Assembly (NCBI GenBank): GCA_025144245.1 | Contig: JALXXC010000006.1 | Span: forward strand, 62,001-126,000 | Length of the DNA: 64,000 nucleotides | Source of the DNA: Corynebacterium sp. p3-SID1145 | GTDB lineage: Bacteria > Actinomycetota > Actinomycetes > Mycobacteriales > Mycobacteriaceae | Direction: 5' to 3' | Shown here: positions 23,424-33,551 of the stretch, piece by piece | Numbering within the stretch: position 1 is the first letter of the stretch | Layout: each line of letters starts with the position of its first letter | Program-made: the position numbers and the translations under genes | The notes under the pieces: model-generated | The model's input: the letters and a program-made list of their open reading frames with translations, nothing else | Told to the model about the DNA's origin: nothing | Databases searched by the model: none

Positions 23424-24554
23424 CACGTCCGAGCTGAGGCGCCCGCCGAAAGCGAACACCAGATATCCCACGAAAATCGCCAGGCCCATCAGGCCGATGA
23501 TGTTGGTGTTGAACCACAGCGGCCAGGCGAAATTCTGGGCATCCTCCTCGGCCACCAACTCGTAGCCGGGGACAAGCCACGCGCCGGCAGCCACGGCGAG
23601 CAGGAAGCGCAAGCCCTGCTCGCGCACGGCGAAGATCAAAGGCAGTACCAGCACAATGCCCGCCCAGTGGTGGGACACGGCGTACGGGCCGCCGAGGGAG
23701 ATACCCAGCACGGTCACGAACAGTGCCTCCACGCTGCGTCCCCGTTCCTCCAGGCGGTAGGCGATGAAGATCGTCGCCGCCGCGAACATCAACAGGAATA
23801 GCGGTGAGAGCTTTTCGACGGTTCCCGCATCCACAAGACCCCGCGACAGCAATCCGCCCAAGCCCTGGTTCGGCGGATAGAACACGTCGCCGCCGCGGTC
23901 GGTGGCAAAGAATTCTTCAGTCCAGAAGTACACAGACTCGCCGGGACGGAAAATGAATCCGATGACGGCGGTGAGCGCGAAGAATCCCGCCGAACGGGCG
24001 ATCGACCACCAGTCTTTTCTGGCGAGGAAGATCACTGCGTAGGCCGCCGGGGTCAGCTTGATGCCGGCAGCGAGGCCGATTCCCAGGCCGCGCACGGGTT
24101 TCGGGGTGTAGCCGAGTACGTCCGCGGCGACCAGGAAGACGAGGAAGATGTTGATCTGCCCGTAATAGAGGTTGGACGACATTGTGTCCAGGCAGGTGGC
24201 GAAGCCGGTGAGGGCCGCTGCCCACGCCCACCAAGGCCGCAGCCCGAGCCGGTGGCACGCCATCGCCATGATGCCGAATAGGGCCGCGACGATGGAACAG
24301 TTCCACATGATGTCCATCGCGAGCTCTGGCACCCACGTCAGCGGGACGAAGAGTAGAGCCGCGAACGGCGGATAGATGAACGCGAAACCGCTGCGCGAGG
24401 GGAAGCCCTCGTACAGTGGCGCGCCGTCAATGAAGGCGGCGCCGGCGTCGCGGAACACGCCGACGTCGAGAAGCGTCTCCTGCGCGGCGAAGGTCAAGCT
24501 GTGTCCGAGGTTGAGCCCGCCGAGAACGACGCCGAGCAGCAGAATGAGCGGCAT
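23286..24554 (-). CDS. GT87-like polyprenyl-phosphate mannosyltransferase-type membrane protein
   Basis: A 422-residue protein with about ten membrane segments. Features of the GT87/GT-C alpha-mannosyltransferases include an early extracytoplasmic acidic pair (LLDVGVFRDAGAAFIDGAPL, with the aspartates), the FAFIYPPFAALLF motif and YYGQINIFLVFLV. Such enzymes add mannose from decaprenyl-phosphomannose to lipoglycans or arabinogalactan. The last 46 residues are low-complexity, polar and encoded opposite the end of the DoxX gene, so the original stop may have been lost. GAGGAAAG precedes the ATG. It follows ilvD by 14 bases on the same strand. Confidence 0.82.
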   Translation of the reverse strand: MPLILLLGVVLGGLNLGHSLTFAAQETLLDVGVFRDAGAAFIDGAPLYEGFPSRSGFAFIYPPFAALLFVPLTWVPELAMDIMWNCSIVAALFGIMAMACHRLGLRPWWAWAAALTGFATCLDTMSSNLYYGQINIFLVFLVAADVLGYTPKPVRGLGIGLAAGIKLTPAAYAVIFLARKDWWSIARSAGFFALTAVIGFIFRPGESVYFWTEEFFATDRGGDVFYPPNQGLGGLLSRGLVDAGTVEKLSPLFLLMFAAATIFIAYRLEERGRSVEALFVTVLGISLGGPYAVSHHWAGIVLVLPLIFAVREQGLRFLLAVAAGAWLVPGYELVAEEDAQNFAWPLWFNTNIIGLMGLAIFVGYLVFAFGGRLSSDVLGEDPEKDRARDTDRSAEPGAGHRAARPAAVEVDADDARAGELNR

Positions 24555-24568
24555 ATCTCTTTCCTCGT

Positions 24569-26422
24569 CTAGTCCACGCGTCGGACAGCGCCCTTGTCCG
24601 CGGACGTGGCCATCTTCGAGTACGCGCGCAGCGCCTTGGTGACGTGGCGGGTGCGGTTCGGCGACCACGGGTTGTCGCGCAATTCCATTTCGGCGCGGCG
24701 GCGGTCGAGCTCATCGTCGTCGACTTCGAGCTGCAGCTTTCGGTCGCGGACGGAAATGCGGATCGTGTCGCCGTTCTCGATCAGGCCGATGAGGCCGCCC
24801 TGGGCCGCCTCGGGGGAGATGTGGCCGATCGACAGGCCGGAGGTGCCGCCGGAGAAGCGGCCGTCGGTGATCAAGGCGCAGACCTTGCCCAATCCCGCGC
24901 CCTTGAGGAAGGACGTGGGGTGCAGCATTTCCTGCATGCCGGGGCCGCCGGCTGGCCCCTCGTAGCGGATCACCACGACCTCGCCAGGCTGGACCTCGCG
25001 CGCGAGGATCATGGAGACAGCCTGCTCTTGGGAATCAACGACCCGGGCGGGCCCGGAGAATTCCCAGAGCTCCTCCTCGACGCCGGCGGTTTTGAGGATT
25101 GCGCCGTCCTCGGCGAGGTTGCCGCGCAACACGACCAGGCCGCCGTCGGAGGTAAAGGGGTGGTCGAAGTCGTGGATCACCCCGCCCACCGGGTCCGTGT
25201 CCAGCTCGTCCCACCGGTTGGACTGGGAGAACGCCTCGGAGGAACGGACGCCGCCGGGCGCGGCGTGGAAGAGTTCGATGGCCTCGTCGGTGGCTTTGCC
25301 GCCGCGGATATCCCAGTCGTCGAGCCAGTCGTTCAGGTTCGAGTAAGCGACGGAGTGGACGTCGGTGTTGAGCAGACCGGCGCGGTTGAGCTCACCCAGG
25401 ATGCGGGGAATGCCGCCGGCGCGGTGGACATCCTCGATGTGTGCGTCGCCGTTCGGCGCAACCTTAGAGATGCAGGCGATCTCGTGGGAGAGCTCGTCGA
25501 TGTCTTTCAGGTCGAAGTTGACCTCGCCCTCTTGGGCCGCGGCGAGAGTGTGGAGGATCGTGTTCGACGATCCGCCCATGGCCATGTCGAGCGCCATCGA
25601 GTTGCGGAATGCCTCGCGCGTGGCGATGCTGCGCGGCAGCACCGATTCGTCGCCTTCGCCGTAGTAGCGGCGGGCAATGTCCATCACGGCTTCGCCGGCG
25701 CGCTCGAAAAGGCGGCGGCGTGCGGTGTGGGTGGCCAGGGTGGTGCCGTTGCCCGGAAGCGACAAACCGAGAGCCTCGGTGAGGCAGTTCATCGAGTTCG
25801 CGGTGAACATGCCGGAGCAGGAGCCGCAGGTGGGGCAGGCGGATTCAACGATGCGGTCCAGGTCGGTGTCGGAAATCGCGTCGTTCGCGGAGCTGGACAT
25901 CGCGTCGACAAGGTTCGTTTTCGTGCCCGTCTGCGCGACACCGTCGATGACCACGGCCTTACCGGCCTCCATTGGGCCGCCGGAGACGAAGACAGCGGGG
26001 ATGTTCAGCCGCATGGCGGCGTTGAGCATGCCCGGTGTGATCTTGTCGCAGTTGGAGATGCAGACCATGGCGTCGACTGTGTGCGCATTGACCATGTACT
26101 CGACGGAGTCGGAGATGATCTCGCGGCTGGGCAGGGAGTAGAGCATGCCGCCGTGGCCCATCGCGATGCCGTCGTCGACAGCGATGGTGTTGAACTCCTT
26201 GGGGATGCCGCCGGCCTCGCGCACGGCTTCGGCCACGATGTCGCCGACATTCTTCAAGTGCACATGGCCGGGGACGAACTGGGTGTAGGAGTTCACAATG
26301 GCAACGATCGGGCGACCGAACTCGTTGTCTCTCGTGCCTGTGGCTTTCCACAGCGCACGCGCGCCAGCGGCCTGGCGGCCCACAGTGGTGATGCGGGAAC
26401 GGAGCGGGATTGCGTTGGGCAT
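24569..26422 (-). CDS. ilvD: dihydroxy-acid dehydratase IlvD
   Basis: Fourth step of valine/isoleucine synthesis, dehydrating dihydroxy acids to 2-keto acids, 617 residues. The iron-sulfur and active-site blocks [12 protein letters not shown] (about 121-132) and [17 protein letters not shown] (about 196-212) are intact, as are [19 protein letters not shown] and [15 protein letters not shown]. It begins 5 bases after the PH-domain gene, and the glycosyltransferase follows, giving the operon mscCG-PH-ilvD-GT87. A very long open frame on the opposite strand is only its shadow. Confidence 0.98.
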   Translation of the reverse strand: MPNAIPLRSRITTVGRQAAGARALWKATGTRDNEFGRPIVAIVNSYTQFVPGHVHLKNVGDIVAEAVREAGGIPKEFNTIAVDDGIAMGHGGMLYSLPSREIISDSVEYMVNAHTVDAMVCISNCDKITPGMLNAAMRLNIPAVFVSGGPMEAGKAVVIDGVAQTGTKTNLVDAMSSSANDAISDTDLDRIVESACPTCGSCSGMFTANSMNCLTEALGLSLPGNGTTLATHTARRRLFERAGEAVMDIARRYYGEGDESVLPRSIATREAFRNSMALDMAMGGSSNTILHTLAAAQEGEVNFDLKDIDELSHEIACISKVAPNGDAHIEDVHRAGGIPRILGELNRAGLLNTDVHSVAYSNLNDWLDDWDIRGGKATDEAIELFHAAPGGVRSSEAFSQSNRWDELDTDPVGGVIHDFDHPFTSDGGLVVLRGNLAEDGAILKTAGVEEELWEFSGPARVVDSQEQAVSMILAREVQPGEVVVIRYEGPAGGPGMQEMLHPTSFLKGAGLGKVCALITDGRFSGGTSGLSIGHISPEAAQGGLIGLIENGDTIRISVRDRKLQLEVDDDELDRRRAEMELRDNPWSPNRTRHVTKALRAYSKMATSADKGAVRRVD

Positions 26423-26427
26423 AAGGC

Positions 26428-26928
26428 TTACTCCTCGTTCTTAGGTGCAGTTCTCGAAAGTTTTTCGCCGGCTGCGGTGCGCTCCTCGTATTCTTCGGGC
26501 GTGACCAGGATGGAATTGCCCTCCTGGTCGGTGACCTCCATCATTCCGTCCGCTGCCTCGGAAGCTTGGGTGATCACGTCGGCGATCCGCCCGGAGGAGG
26601 CTTCAGCGAGTTCCGGCAATGAATTGAACGATACTCCGGGCAGTGAGTACTCCTCGCCGTCTACGGTGGCGATCTTCGCGCGCGAGCCCTCGAAACCGAT
26701 GCCGCGGAGCTGGTCCCACGGCAAACGCACATTCTTCCTGAACAGGTAGGACACGGCGATGCCGTCATCGTCCACCCGCGTCTTGGCGGTGAACACCCAC
26801 GCGATGAAAATAATGGGGAAAATCAGGAGCCAGCCGAGCTTGAGCGGGGCCCAAGAGATTCCGATGAGCGCGATGCCAGTCATGAGCACCGCGGCGAGAA
26901 CGTGGGTGCGGTCCGGGGTGAACGTCAT
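26428..26928 (-). CDS. PH-domain membrane protein (CFP6-like)
   Basis: A 166-residue protein with two N-terminal hydrophobic segments ([15 protein letters not shown] and [16 protein letters not shown]). A bacterial PH-like domain of the CFP6 type follows ([21 protein letters not shown], then [16 protein letters not shown]), and the tail is acidic. Function unknown. It lies between mscCG and ilvD with 4- and 5-base gaps. PH domains often sit at the membrane surface, fitting its place behind a channel gene. Confidence 0.8.
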   Translation of the reverse strand: MTFTPDRTHVLAAVLMTGIALIGISWAPLKLGWLLIFPIIFIAWVFTAKTRVDDDGIAVSYLFRKNVRLPWDQLRGIGFEGSRAKIATVDGEEYSLPGVSFNSLPELAEASSGRIADVITQASEAADGMMEVTDQEGNSILVTPEEYEERTAAGEKLSRTAPKNEE

Positions 26929-26932
26929 GGTG

Positions 26933-28483
26933 TCATGCTATCGGGCTGGCGCTCGCTGTCTCCCTCGGGGTGGAGGCGGGAGCGGGAGTCTGCGCCGTCT
27001 CCCGTGCGCTTGTCGGCGCAGTGGTTTGCTGCGTTGTGCGCGGCTGCTTGGAGTTCTGCGGCACCGGTGCCGGTGCGGACTCGGACGTTTCCGGTGTCCC
27101 CGACTGTGGCGGTTGAGTTTCCTTGCTCGGCTCCTCCTCGACGCTGGTCGGGGCGGTACTGGTGGCTTTGGCGCCGCTCGTGGGCGTCGCCGGTGCGGAG
27201 GTGGATGACCGCGGCGGCGCGAAGACACCGGAGCGGGCCTCGCTGTTCTCTCCCGCCGACATAGTCATCCCGCGCAGAATGAGCAGGCCCAGGAAGAGAG
27301 CGATGAGTAGACCTGTGGAAGCCCTGACGCGGCCACCGAAGGTGCCAAAGGCGAAACGGCGCTTCGACTCTGCCGCCGCCGGGTCCTCTTCGGCCGGGAC
27401 TTCTTCGTGGTCGCTGAGCTCCGGATCGGGATTGCGGCCCACTTCCGCCTCGACGTCTGCATCGTCGCCGAAGCCGTCCCCGGGGCCGTCGCTGGAACCG
27501 TCGTTGGCGGGAAGGACCGACGTTGCGGCCGCAGACGGGTCCGCATCCAGGTCGTGGTCCGTGCTCCAGCCCCTCTTGTACCGGCCGGTGCTCACGGCGG
27601 GGAAGGACTGCGTCGCGTCGTCGTCAAGCGGGCGGGTGACCGTCTCCGAGCCGTACTCGTCGAAGAATTCCTCGAGAATGTGGACGCGGAGGGCGCGCTC
27701 GATGGGGAACTGGTCGCCCGGCGTGCAGCGGACCATGAAGCGGATATCCAGGGTCCACGGCATGCCGACAGTGTTCGGCGGGTTGATCTCGATACCGGGC
27801 TGCGACAGGAGTTCGCCGCGGACTAGCGGCGCGATCTCGGGGTTGGCCAGCGCCTTCCGGGCCGCGCGCTCGGCGCGGGCGATGACCTCGTCGACATCGC
27901 GGGAACGGGCGAGGGGAACGGGCACGACGACGAGGGCGCGCGACCAGATATTGGAATTATTGATGCATACCTTTGCCGTCGAATTCGGAATCGTCACCGT
28001 GTACTGCTCCAACGTGCGCACCTGGGTGGCGCGCATCGTGATCTGGATGACGTCACCCGTGATTTCGTCGCCGCCGAGATTGAAGGTGACGAGGTCGCCA
28101 ACGCCGTACTGCTTCTCCGAAAGAACGAAAAAGCCCGCCACGAAATCAGCGATAATATTCTGCGCGCCGAAACCGATGGCGGCGGAGACAACGGTCGCGG
28201 GAATTGCGGCACCGGCGAGCGAGAAGCCGATCTGCTGCAAGAAGAAGACGAGGATGAGGAAGTACGCCAGCAGCTGGACGAGATAGATCGCCACTCCGGC
28301 GATGGCGAGAGACGACTTTCCCTCGTCAGGGTCCTTCGCGTCGGCCACTTGGCGCTCCGCGTACCGGTTGGCTAGACGGCCGGCGCGGGGCACCAGCATC
28401 GCAACCACAATGAGCAAAGCGAGGTTGATGCCGGTGTCGGCCAACCAGCGCCACATCTGTTCAAGAATGAGTGTGAAAGGCAT
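26933..28483 (-). CDS. mscCG: small-conductance mechanosensitive channel, MscCG type
   Basis: MscS-family channel of 516 residues. Three N-terminal membrane helices are followed by the pore-lining block [20 protein letters not shown] and the beta domain [20 protein letters not shown]. After the MscS core (to about 280) come an acidic linker, a fourth membrane helix ([17 protein letters not shown], near 400) and a Pro/Thr/Ser-rich tail of about 100 residues. This extended architecture is that of the C. glutamicum glutamate exporter MscCG. Osmotic-shock relief and glutamate release are expected; the tail is more repetitive than the core. Confidence 0.9.
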   Translation of the reverse strand: MPFTLILEQMWRWLADTGINLALLIVVAMLVPRAGRLANRYAERQVADAKDPDEGKSSLAIAGVAIYLVQLLAYFLILVFFLQQIGFSLAGAAIPATVVSAAIGFGAQNIIADFVAGFFVLSEKQYGVGDLVTFNLGGDEITGDVIQITMRATQVRTLEQYTVTIPNSTAKVCINNSNIWSRALVVVPVPLARSRDVDEVIARAERAARKALANPEIAPLVRGELLSQPGIEINPPNTVGMPWTLDIRFMVRCTPGDQFPIERALRVHILEEFFDEYGSETVTRPLDDDATQSFPAVSTGRYKRGWSTDHDLDADPSAAATSVLPANDGSSDGPGDGFGDDADVEAEVGRNPDPELSDHEEVPAEEDPAAAESKRRFAFGTFGGRVRASTGLLIALFLGLLILRGMTMSAGENSEARSGVFAPPRSSTSAPATPTSGAKATSTAPTSVEEEPSKETQPPQSGTPETSESAPAPVPQNSKQPRTTQQTTAPTSARETAQTPAPASTPRETASASPIA

Positions 28484-28533
28484 AACAAGAACAGATTATC
28501 CTCAAAATTCCTGTGGGAAGCGTGGAGATGTTT

Positions 28534-28539
28534 TAAGAT
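28534..28539 (+). promoter_or_regulatory. -10 of the ilvBN transcript
   Basis: TAAGAT lies 6 bases before the leader-peptide ATG at 28546. The leader mRNA is therefore leaderless at its own 5' end. Confidence 0.65.
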
Positions 28540-28545
28540 CTAGGC

Positions 28546-28617
28546 ATGATCTTCAACGGCCTAGTAGTAGAGATTCGCACGGCGCTTGCCTTACGTGCGA
28601 CAAAGTCGTCTACCTAG
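28546..28617 (+). CDS. ilv leader peptide (attenuation control)
   Basis: A 23-codon reading frame at the 5' end of the ilvBN mRNA. It begins [10 protein letters not shown] and contains further Leu codons before its TAG. The Leu-Val-Val codons (CTA GTA GTA, 28561-28569) and Ile codons are the control codons. A ribosome stalled there for lack of charged tRNA leaves the next segment free to form the antiterminator. C. glutamicum ilvBNC has an attenuator of this kind but with a different peptide. Confidence 0.85.
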   Translation: MIFNGLVVEIRTALALRATKSST

Positions 28618-28668
28618 AAGCCGTAAGACAAGCGCCCCCGCCTCAGCATTCGAGCGGGGGCGCTTGTC
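28575..28668 (+). promoter_or_regulatory. ilvBN transcription attenuator
   Basis: Three alternative RNA pairings are visible. Segment 28575-28580 pairs with 28595-28600 (6 bp, TCGCAC/GTGCGA). Segment 28581-28595 pairs with 28622-28636 over 15 positions with a single C-A mismatch: this is the antiterminator. Segment 28627-28641 pairs perfectly with 28654-28668 over 15 bp (GACAAGCGCCCCCGC and its complement): this is the terminator hairpin. The last two share 28627-28636 and so exclude each other. No clear U-tract follows the terminator stem, a departure from the standard design. Confidence 0.85.
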
Positions 28669-28715
28669 GTGGATCACCCAGAGTGCTTAAAACTCACCAA
28701 AGGAGTTCGGAAATA

Positions 28716-30563
28716 GTGGCAGCGTCACAGAAGAAACAAGCGGAGCGCATCACAGGTGCCGAAGCTATCGTCCGCAGTCTCGAGGAGCTGGGCACCGAAA
28801 TCGTTTTCGGTATCCCGGGTGGAGCGGTTCTTCCGCTTTACGACGCCCTGTTCGCCGCCAAGAAACTGCGCCACGTCCTGGTGCGCCACGAGCAAGGCGC
28901 CGGCCACGCCGCCGAAGGCTACGCCATGGCATCCGGCGAGGTCGGCGTCTGCGTGGCAACCTCGGGTCCCGGTGCGACCAACCTCGTCACGGCCCTGGCC
29001 GATGCGTACCTCGACTCGGTGCCGATCGTGGCCATCACCGGCCAGGTGGGAACCCCGCTGCTCGGCACCGACGCGTTCCAAGAGGCCGATATCCGCGGCA
29101 TCACCATGCCGATCACCAAGCACAGCATCATGGTGACCGATGTGGATGAGATCCCGCAGGCTCTCGCCGAGGCTTTCCACCTGGCCAGCACCGGCCGGCC
29201 GGGCCCGGTCTTGGTCGACTTCCCGAAGGATGTCCAGAACGCAGAGATCGACTTCCGGTGGCCGCCGGTCATCGACCTGCCCGGCTACAAGCCGACGACC
29301 AACCCGCACGGTCGCCAGATCTCCTCCGCGGCGAAGATGATCGCCAAGGCTGAGCGCCCCGTGATCTACGCCGGCGGCGGCGTGATCAAGGCGAACGCTT
29401 CGAAGGAGCTCTTGAAGTTCGCAGAGGTCACCGGTGTTCCGGTCGTGACCACCCTGATGGCGCTCGGAGCGTTCCCCACTCACCACCCGCTCAACATGGG
29501 CATGCCGGGCATGCACGGCACGGTTCCCGCCGTCGCCGCCCTGCAGAAAGCGGACCTTCTGATCACCATTGGCGCGCGTTTCGACGACCGCGTCACCGGC
29601 GACCCCGACCATTTCGCTCCCGACGCCAAGGTAATCCACGCCGATGTGGACCCAGCCGAGATCGGCAAGATCCGTGCCGTCGACGTCCCGATCGTCGGCG
29701 ATGCCAAGGAGGTTCTGAGCCAGCTCATCGAGCCGTTCAAGAAGGGCAAGAAGGTCTCCGCTCCGAAGATCGACGAGTGGAAGAGCTACCTCGATGACAT
29801 GAAGGAGCGCTTCCCGCGCGGGTACGAAAAGCACGCGGACGGATCCCTGTCGCCCCAGTTCGTCATCGAGACGCTGTCCAAGGAGGTCGGCCCCGAGGCG
29901 ATCTACGTTGCAGGTGTCGGCCAGCACCAGATGTGGTCCGCGCAGTTCCTCGACTTCGAGCACCCGCGCACTTGGCTCAATTCTGGTGGTTTGGGAACGA
30001 TGGGTTATTCCATCCCGGCGGCGCTCGGCGCCAAGGCAGGTTGCCCGGATAAAGAGGTCTGGGCCATCGACGGTGACGGTTGCTTCCAGATGACCAACCA
30101 GGAAATCACCACCGCCGCTGTCGAGGGCTTCCCGTTCAAGGTCGCGTTGATCAACAACGGCAACCTGGGCATGGTCCGTCAGTGGCAGACGCTGTTCTAC
30201 GACGGCCACTACTCGCACACGAAGCTGCACCAGGACGAGACGTACATCCCGGACTTCCTTGGTCTGGCCACGGCTCTCGGTGCTGAAGCAATCCGCGTCA
30301 CCACCGAGGAAGAGGTCCTGCCCGCCATTAAGCGTGCGCGCGAAATCAACGACCGTCCGGTCCTCATCGATTTCGTCGTCGGCGAAGATGCCCAGGTGTG
30401 GCCGATGATCTCCGCCGGTAGCTCCAACTCCGAGATCCAGTACGCGCGCGACCTGCGCCCGCTTTTCGAAGAAGACATGTCCGCCGGGGAAACGCCCGCC
30501 GACATCCACGAGACCGTGGCCGAGAGCACGACCGATGCACCGGCAGATGCGGAGGAGAAATAA
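28716..30563 (+). CDS. ilvB: acetohydroxyacid synthase large subunit IlvB
   Basis: ThDP-dependent enzyme joining pyruvate with pyruvate or 2-ketobutyrate at the entry of valine, leucine and isoleucine synthesis, 615 residues. The catalytic glutamate is in [17 protein letters not shown] contacts lie in the central domain, and the ThDP/Mg motif [11 protein letters not shown] is in the C-terminal domain. GTG 28716 has AAAGGAG upstream. It follows the attenuator by 47 bases, and its stop overlaps ilvN by one base. Confidence 0.97.
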   Translation: MAASQKKQAERITGAEAIVRSLEELGTEIVFGIPGGAVLPLYDALFAAKKLRHVLVRHEQGAGHAAEGYAMASGEVGVCVATSGPGATNLVTALADAYLDSVPIVAITGQVGTPLLGTDAFQEADIRGITMPITKHSIMVTDVDEIPQALAEAFHLASTGRPGPVLVDFPKDVQNAEIDFRWPPVIDLPGYKPTTNPHGRQISSAAKMIAKAERPVIYAGGGVIKANASKELLKFAEVTGVPVVTTLMALGAFPTHHPLNMGMPGMHGTVPAVAALQKADLLITIGARFDDRVTGDPDHFAPDAKVIHADVDPAEIGKIRAVDVPIVGDAKEVLSQLIEPFKKGKKVSAPKIDEWKSYLDDMKERFPRGYEKHADGSLSPQFVIETLSKEVGPEAIYVAGVGQHQMWSAQFLDFEHPRTWLNSGGLGTMGYSIPAALGAKAGCPDKEVWAIDGDGCFQMTNQEITTAAVEGFPFKVALINNGNLGMVRQWQTLFYDGHYSHTKLHQDETYIPDFLGLATALGAEAIRVTTEEEVLPAIKRAREINDRPVLIDFVVGEDAQVWPMISAGSSNSEIQYARDLRPLFEEDMSAGETPADIHETVAESTTDAPADAEEK

Positions 30564-31093
30564 TGATGAACAACAACCAGATTTACGACGACGTCACCCG
30601 TAGTGTCCTTTCCGTTCTGGTGCAGGACGTCGACGGCATCATCACCCGCGTCACCGCCATGTTCACCCGCCGCGGTTTCAACCTGGTGTCGTTGACTTCC
30701 GCGAAGACGGAGACTGAAGGAATCAACCGCCTCACCGTTGTCGTGGACGCCTCCGAGCACGCTGTCGAGCAGCTGACCAAGCAGCTCAACAAACTGATCC
30801 AGGTGATCAAGGTCGTGCGCCTCGAGGAGGAGAACACGATTGCCCGCTCGCTGATGCTGGTCAAGGTCAACGCAAACAACAGCAACCGCCCGCAGGTGGT
30901 CGACGCGGCGAATATTTTCCGTGCGCGCATCGTCGATGTGGCGCCGGACTCCGTGGTCATCGAAGCAACCGGCACAACGAGCAAACTCCGTGCCTTCCTC
31001 GAGGTGCTGGAGCCGTTCGGGGTCCGTGAGCTCGTCCAGTCCGGCCGTGTCGCTCTCAACCGCGGCCCGAAGACGATGGCCCCTTCCAAATAG
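30563..31093 (+). CDS. ilvN: acetohydroxyacid synthase small regulatory subunit IlvN
   Basis: Regulatory subunit of 176 residues that confers valine feedback inhibition and boosts IlvB activity. The N-terminal ACT domain has the effector-site motif (SVLVQDVDGIITRVTAMFTRRGFN), and the C-terminal small-subunit domain ends near FGVRELVQSGRVAL. ATG 30563 overlaps the ilvB TAA; a second ATG follows directly at 30566. It is followed by a 185-base gap before ilvC. Confidence 0.97.
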   Translation: MMNNNQIYDDVTRSVLSVLVQDVDGIITRVTAMFTRRGFNLVSLTSAKTETEGINRLTVVVDASEHAVEQLTKQLNKLIQVIKVVRLEEENTIARSLMLVKVNANNSNRPQVVDAANIFRARIVDVAPDSVVIEATGTTSKLRAFLEVLEPFGVRELVQSGRVALNRGPKTMAPSK

Positions 31094-31120
31094 CCCGCAG
31101 TGTGGGAGCAGGACTCTATG

Positions 31121-31187
31121 AATACGGCATAAATATGGCACAAATACGGCCCTGATCCCACACAGAACCGCGCGCGTCCCGTATAGT
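31121..31187 (+). promoter_or_regulatory. ilvC promoter region with three 11-bp direct repeats
   Basis: Three near-identical octamers lie at 31121-31128 (AATACGGC), 31132-31139 (AATATGGC) and 31143-31150 (AATACGGC), each 11 bases from the next, so they face the same side of the helix. TATAGT at 31182-31187 is a good -10. ilvC therefore has its own promoter inside the ilvBN-ilvC gap, probably controlled by a protein binding the repeats. Confidence 0.5.
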
Positions 31188-31224
31188 GAAACATGGCGCC
31201 CAATATGCGGGACGCGTTCAATAA

Positions 31225-32295
<1,071 letters not shown>

Positions 32296-32314
32296 AATCA
32301 CCGGCAGCGACTTG

Positions 32315-32342
32315 CCGCCCGAGGTCTCCTCGGGCGGTTTTT
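32315..32342 (+). terminator. rho-independent terminator of ilvC
   Basis: A 10-bp perfect stem CCGCCCGAGG/CCTCGGGCGG with a 3-base loop is followed by five T residues, 19 bases past the ilvC stop. Confidence 0.92.
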
Positions 32343-32635
32343 AATGCTTATGTATCGGCAATGGGGGGGAGGAAACACCGCGCAGGCAACGCGGGTGAAT
32401 CTGTTTGCATTTCTCTCCAGCTTAGATTTCCCGAAGGCTGTCTACCTGGTGGTATAGCGTTTAGTGCATAAGTGTGATGCCAACAGATTCACCGGCGGGT
32501 GTGCTGTGTGAGGTGGAGGGGGTTCTGGGTCTCAGGCATGAGTGAACCCCGCGTCCCTGGAGCGGGAATCGCGGGGTTGGGGTATGCGTCGCGGTGCGGC
32601 GCAACTGGCCGCCGGACGGAACCGGCTAGCCGTTC
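32343..32635. other. non-coding gap with one long hairpin
   Basis: No credible gene lies between the ilvC terminator and the Ala-rich protein gene. The only clear structure is an inverted repeat at 32545-32578: AACCCCGCG/CGCGGGGTT with an inner TCCC/GGGA pair and a 6-base loop. It lies just beyond the 3' end of the minus-strand gene and may end that transcript, although no T-run flanks it. A loose dyad around 32620-32636 is weaker. Confidence 0.45.
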
Positions 32636-33328
32636 TTAGTTGGTGGCGTTGCCGATTGCGTCGCCAGCCTGGCCAGCCGCATCGCCGACAGCGTCCGTTG
32701 CCTGGCCAGCCGCATCGCCGACGGCATCGCCAGCGTTGCCGGCTGCGTCACCAGCGGCGTCACCGGCGTTGCCGGCTGCGTCGCCAGCAGCGCCTGTAGC
32801 ATTGCCGGCCGCATCGCCTGCAGCGCCGGTAGCGCTGCCTGCTGCGTCGCCTGCGCCCTCAGCAGCACCGCCCTCTGCCGGTGCAGTGGTGGTCACGTCG
32901 ATGGTGGTGGTGCCGGTGACTTCGGTGGAACCCTCGGTGGATTCACCGTCGCCGCCCTTGACCAGGGACCAGATCAGGAGACCGAGCAGAATCAGGGCCA
33001 GCAGGCCGAGCAGCCACTTCCACCAGCCGCTGCCGCCATTGTTCTCCTCGGCGACGGTGGAGCCGCCGGTGGTCGCCGGGCGGGAGTCGGTGCGGACCTC
33101 GCGGGTGGAGCGGGTGGCGTCGTTGTCCGCCGGCGTGATGCGCTCTTCGTTCACGCGGGTCTCGTTGAGCTTGTCGTGGGCGTGGGTGCGCGCGTCGCTC
33201 AGCTTGTCGTGGGCCTGGGTGCGGGCATCGTCGAACTTGTCGCTGACGCGGTCGCCGTGGCCGAGACGGTCGGCAGCTTCCTTGGGCAGGTTGTGCGGGT
33301 CGTTCGGGTTCGGAGTCTTGTCGGTCAT
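32636..33328 (-). CDS. membrane-anchored protein with Ala/Gly/Asp repeat domain
   Basis: A 230-residue protein of unknown function. The N-terminal 95 residues are polar and charged with two DKLSDARTHAH-like units. A single membrane helix (WWKWLLGLLALILLGLLIWSLV) follows, then a Thr-rich stretch. The C-terminal 75 residues are a repeat built on GDAAGNA units (about 7 to 11 residues each). The repeat would form an extended or amphipathic helix outside the membrane, reminiscent of late-embryogenesis-type or stress proteins, but no homology is claimed. AGAAAGGTG precedes ATG 33328 by several codons; GTG 33340 is an alternative start. Confidence 0.75.
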   Translation of the reverse strand: MTDKTPNPNDPHNLPKEAADRLGHGDRVSDKFDDARTQAHDKLSDARTHAHDKLNETRVNEERITPADNDATRSTREVRTDSRPATTGGSTVAEENNGGSGWWKWLLGLLALILLGLLIWSLVKGGDGESTEGSTEVTGTTTIDVTTTAPAEGGAAEGAGDAAGSATGAAGDAAGNATGAAGDAAGNAGDAAGDAAGNAGDAVGDAAGQATDAVGDAAGQAGDAIGNATN

Positions 33329-33504
33329 AGTCGCGACCACCTTTCTTTCTAAGCTTTCTAACTATCGGACCGTTTGAACAGTCAGCGTCCCACCCTAACA
33401 AGATTTGCCGCTTGTCGACGTCGTCTTTTCCTGGCCGCAGTATGTCTTGCCTGGCGAACAACGGAGTCTGTGCTGGTCAATGAAAAATCGGGCGATCAGG
33501 ATGT

Positions 33505-33526
33505 TTTCAATAAGATTTCATTAAGC
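33505..33526 (+). promoter_or_regulatory. tandem 11-bp repeat upstream of the cation-efflux gene
   Basis: TTTCAATAAGA (33505-33515) is followed directly by TTTCATTAAGC (33516-33526). TGAAAA at 33481-33486 and TTTTCA at 33504-33509 also form a spaced dyad. The -10 TAGAGT is at 33539-33544. These are candidate sites for a metal-responsive regulator; no known box is matched with confidence. Confidence 0.35.
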
Positions 33527-33551
33527 GTCAAGTTGTCATAGAGTGGTGACC

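Noticed and set aside
24644..26749. 701-codon open frame on the plus strand opposite ilvD
   Set aside because: It mirrors the codon structure of ilvD, has no recognisable domain, and gives way to low-complexity sequence; a shadow of a GC-rich gene.
28725..30509. 594-codon open frame opposite ilvB
   Set aside because: No domain and exactly antisense to a well-supported gene.
32640..32868. Repeat tract considered as a CRISPR array
   Set aside because: Repeats are in-frame coding units without unique spacers, and no cas genes are present.
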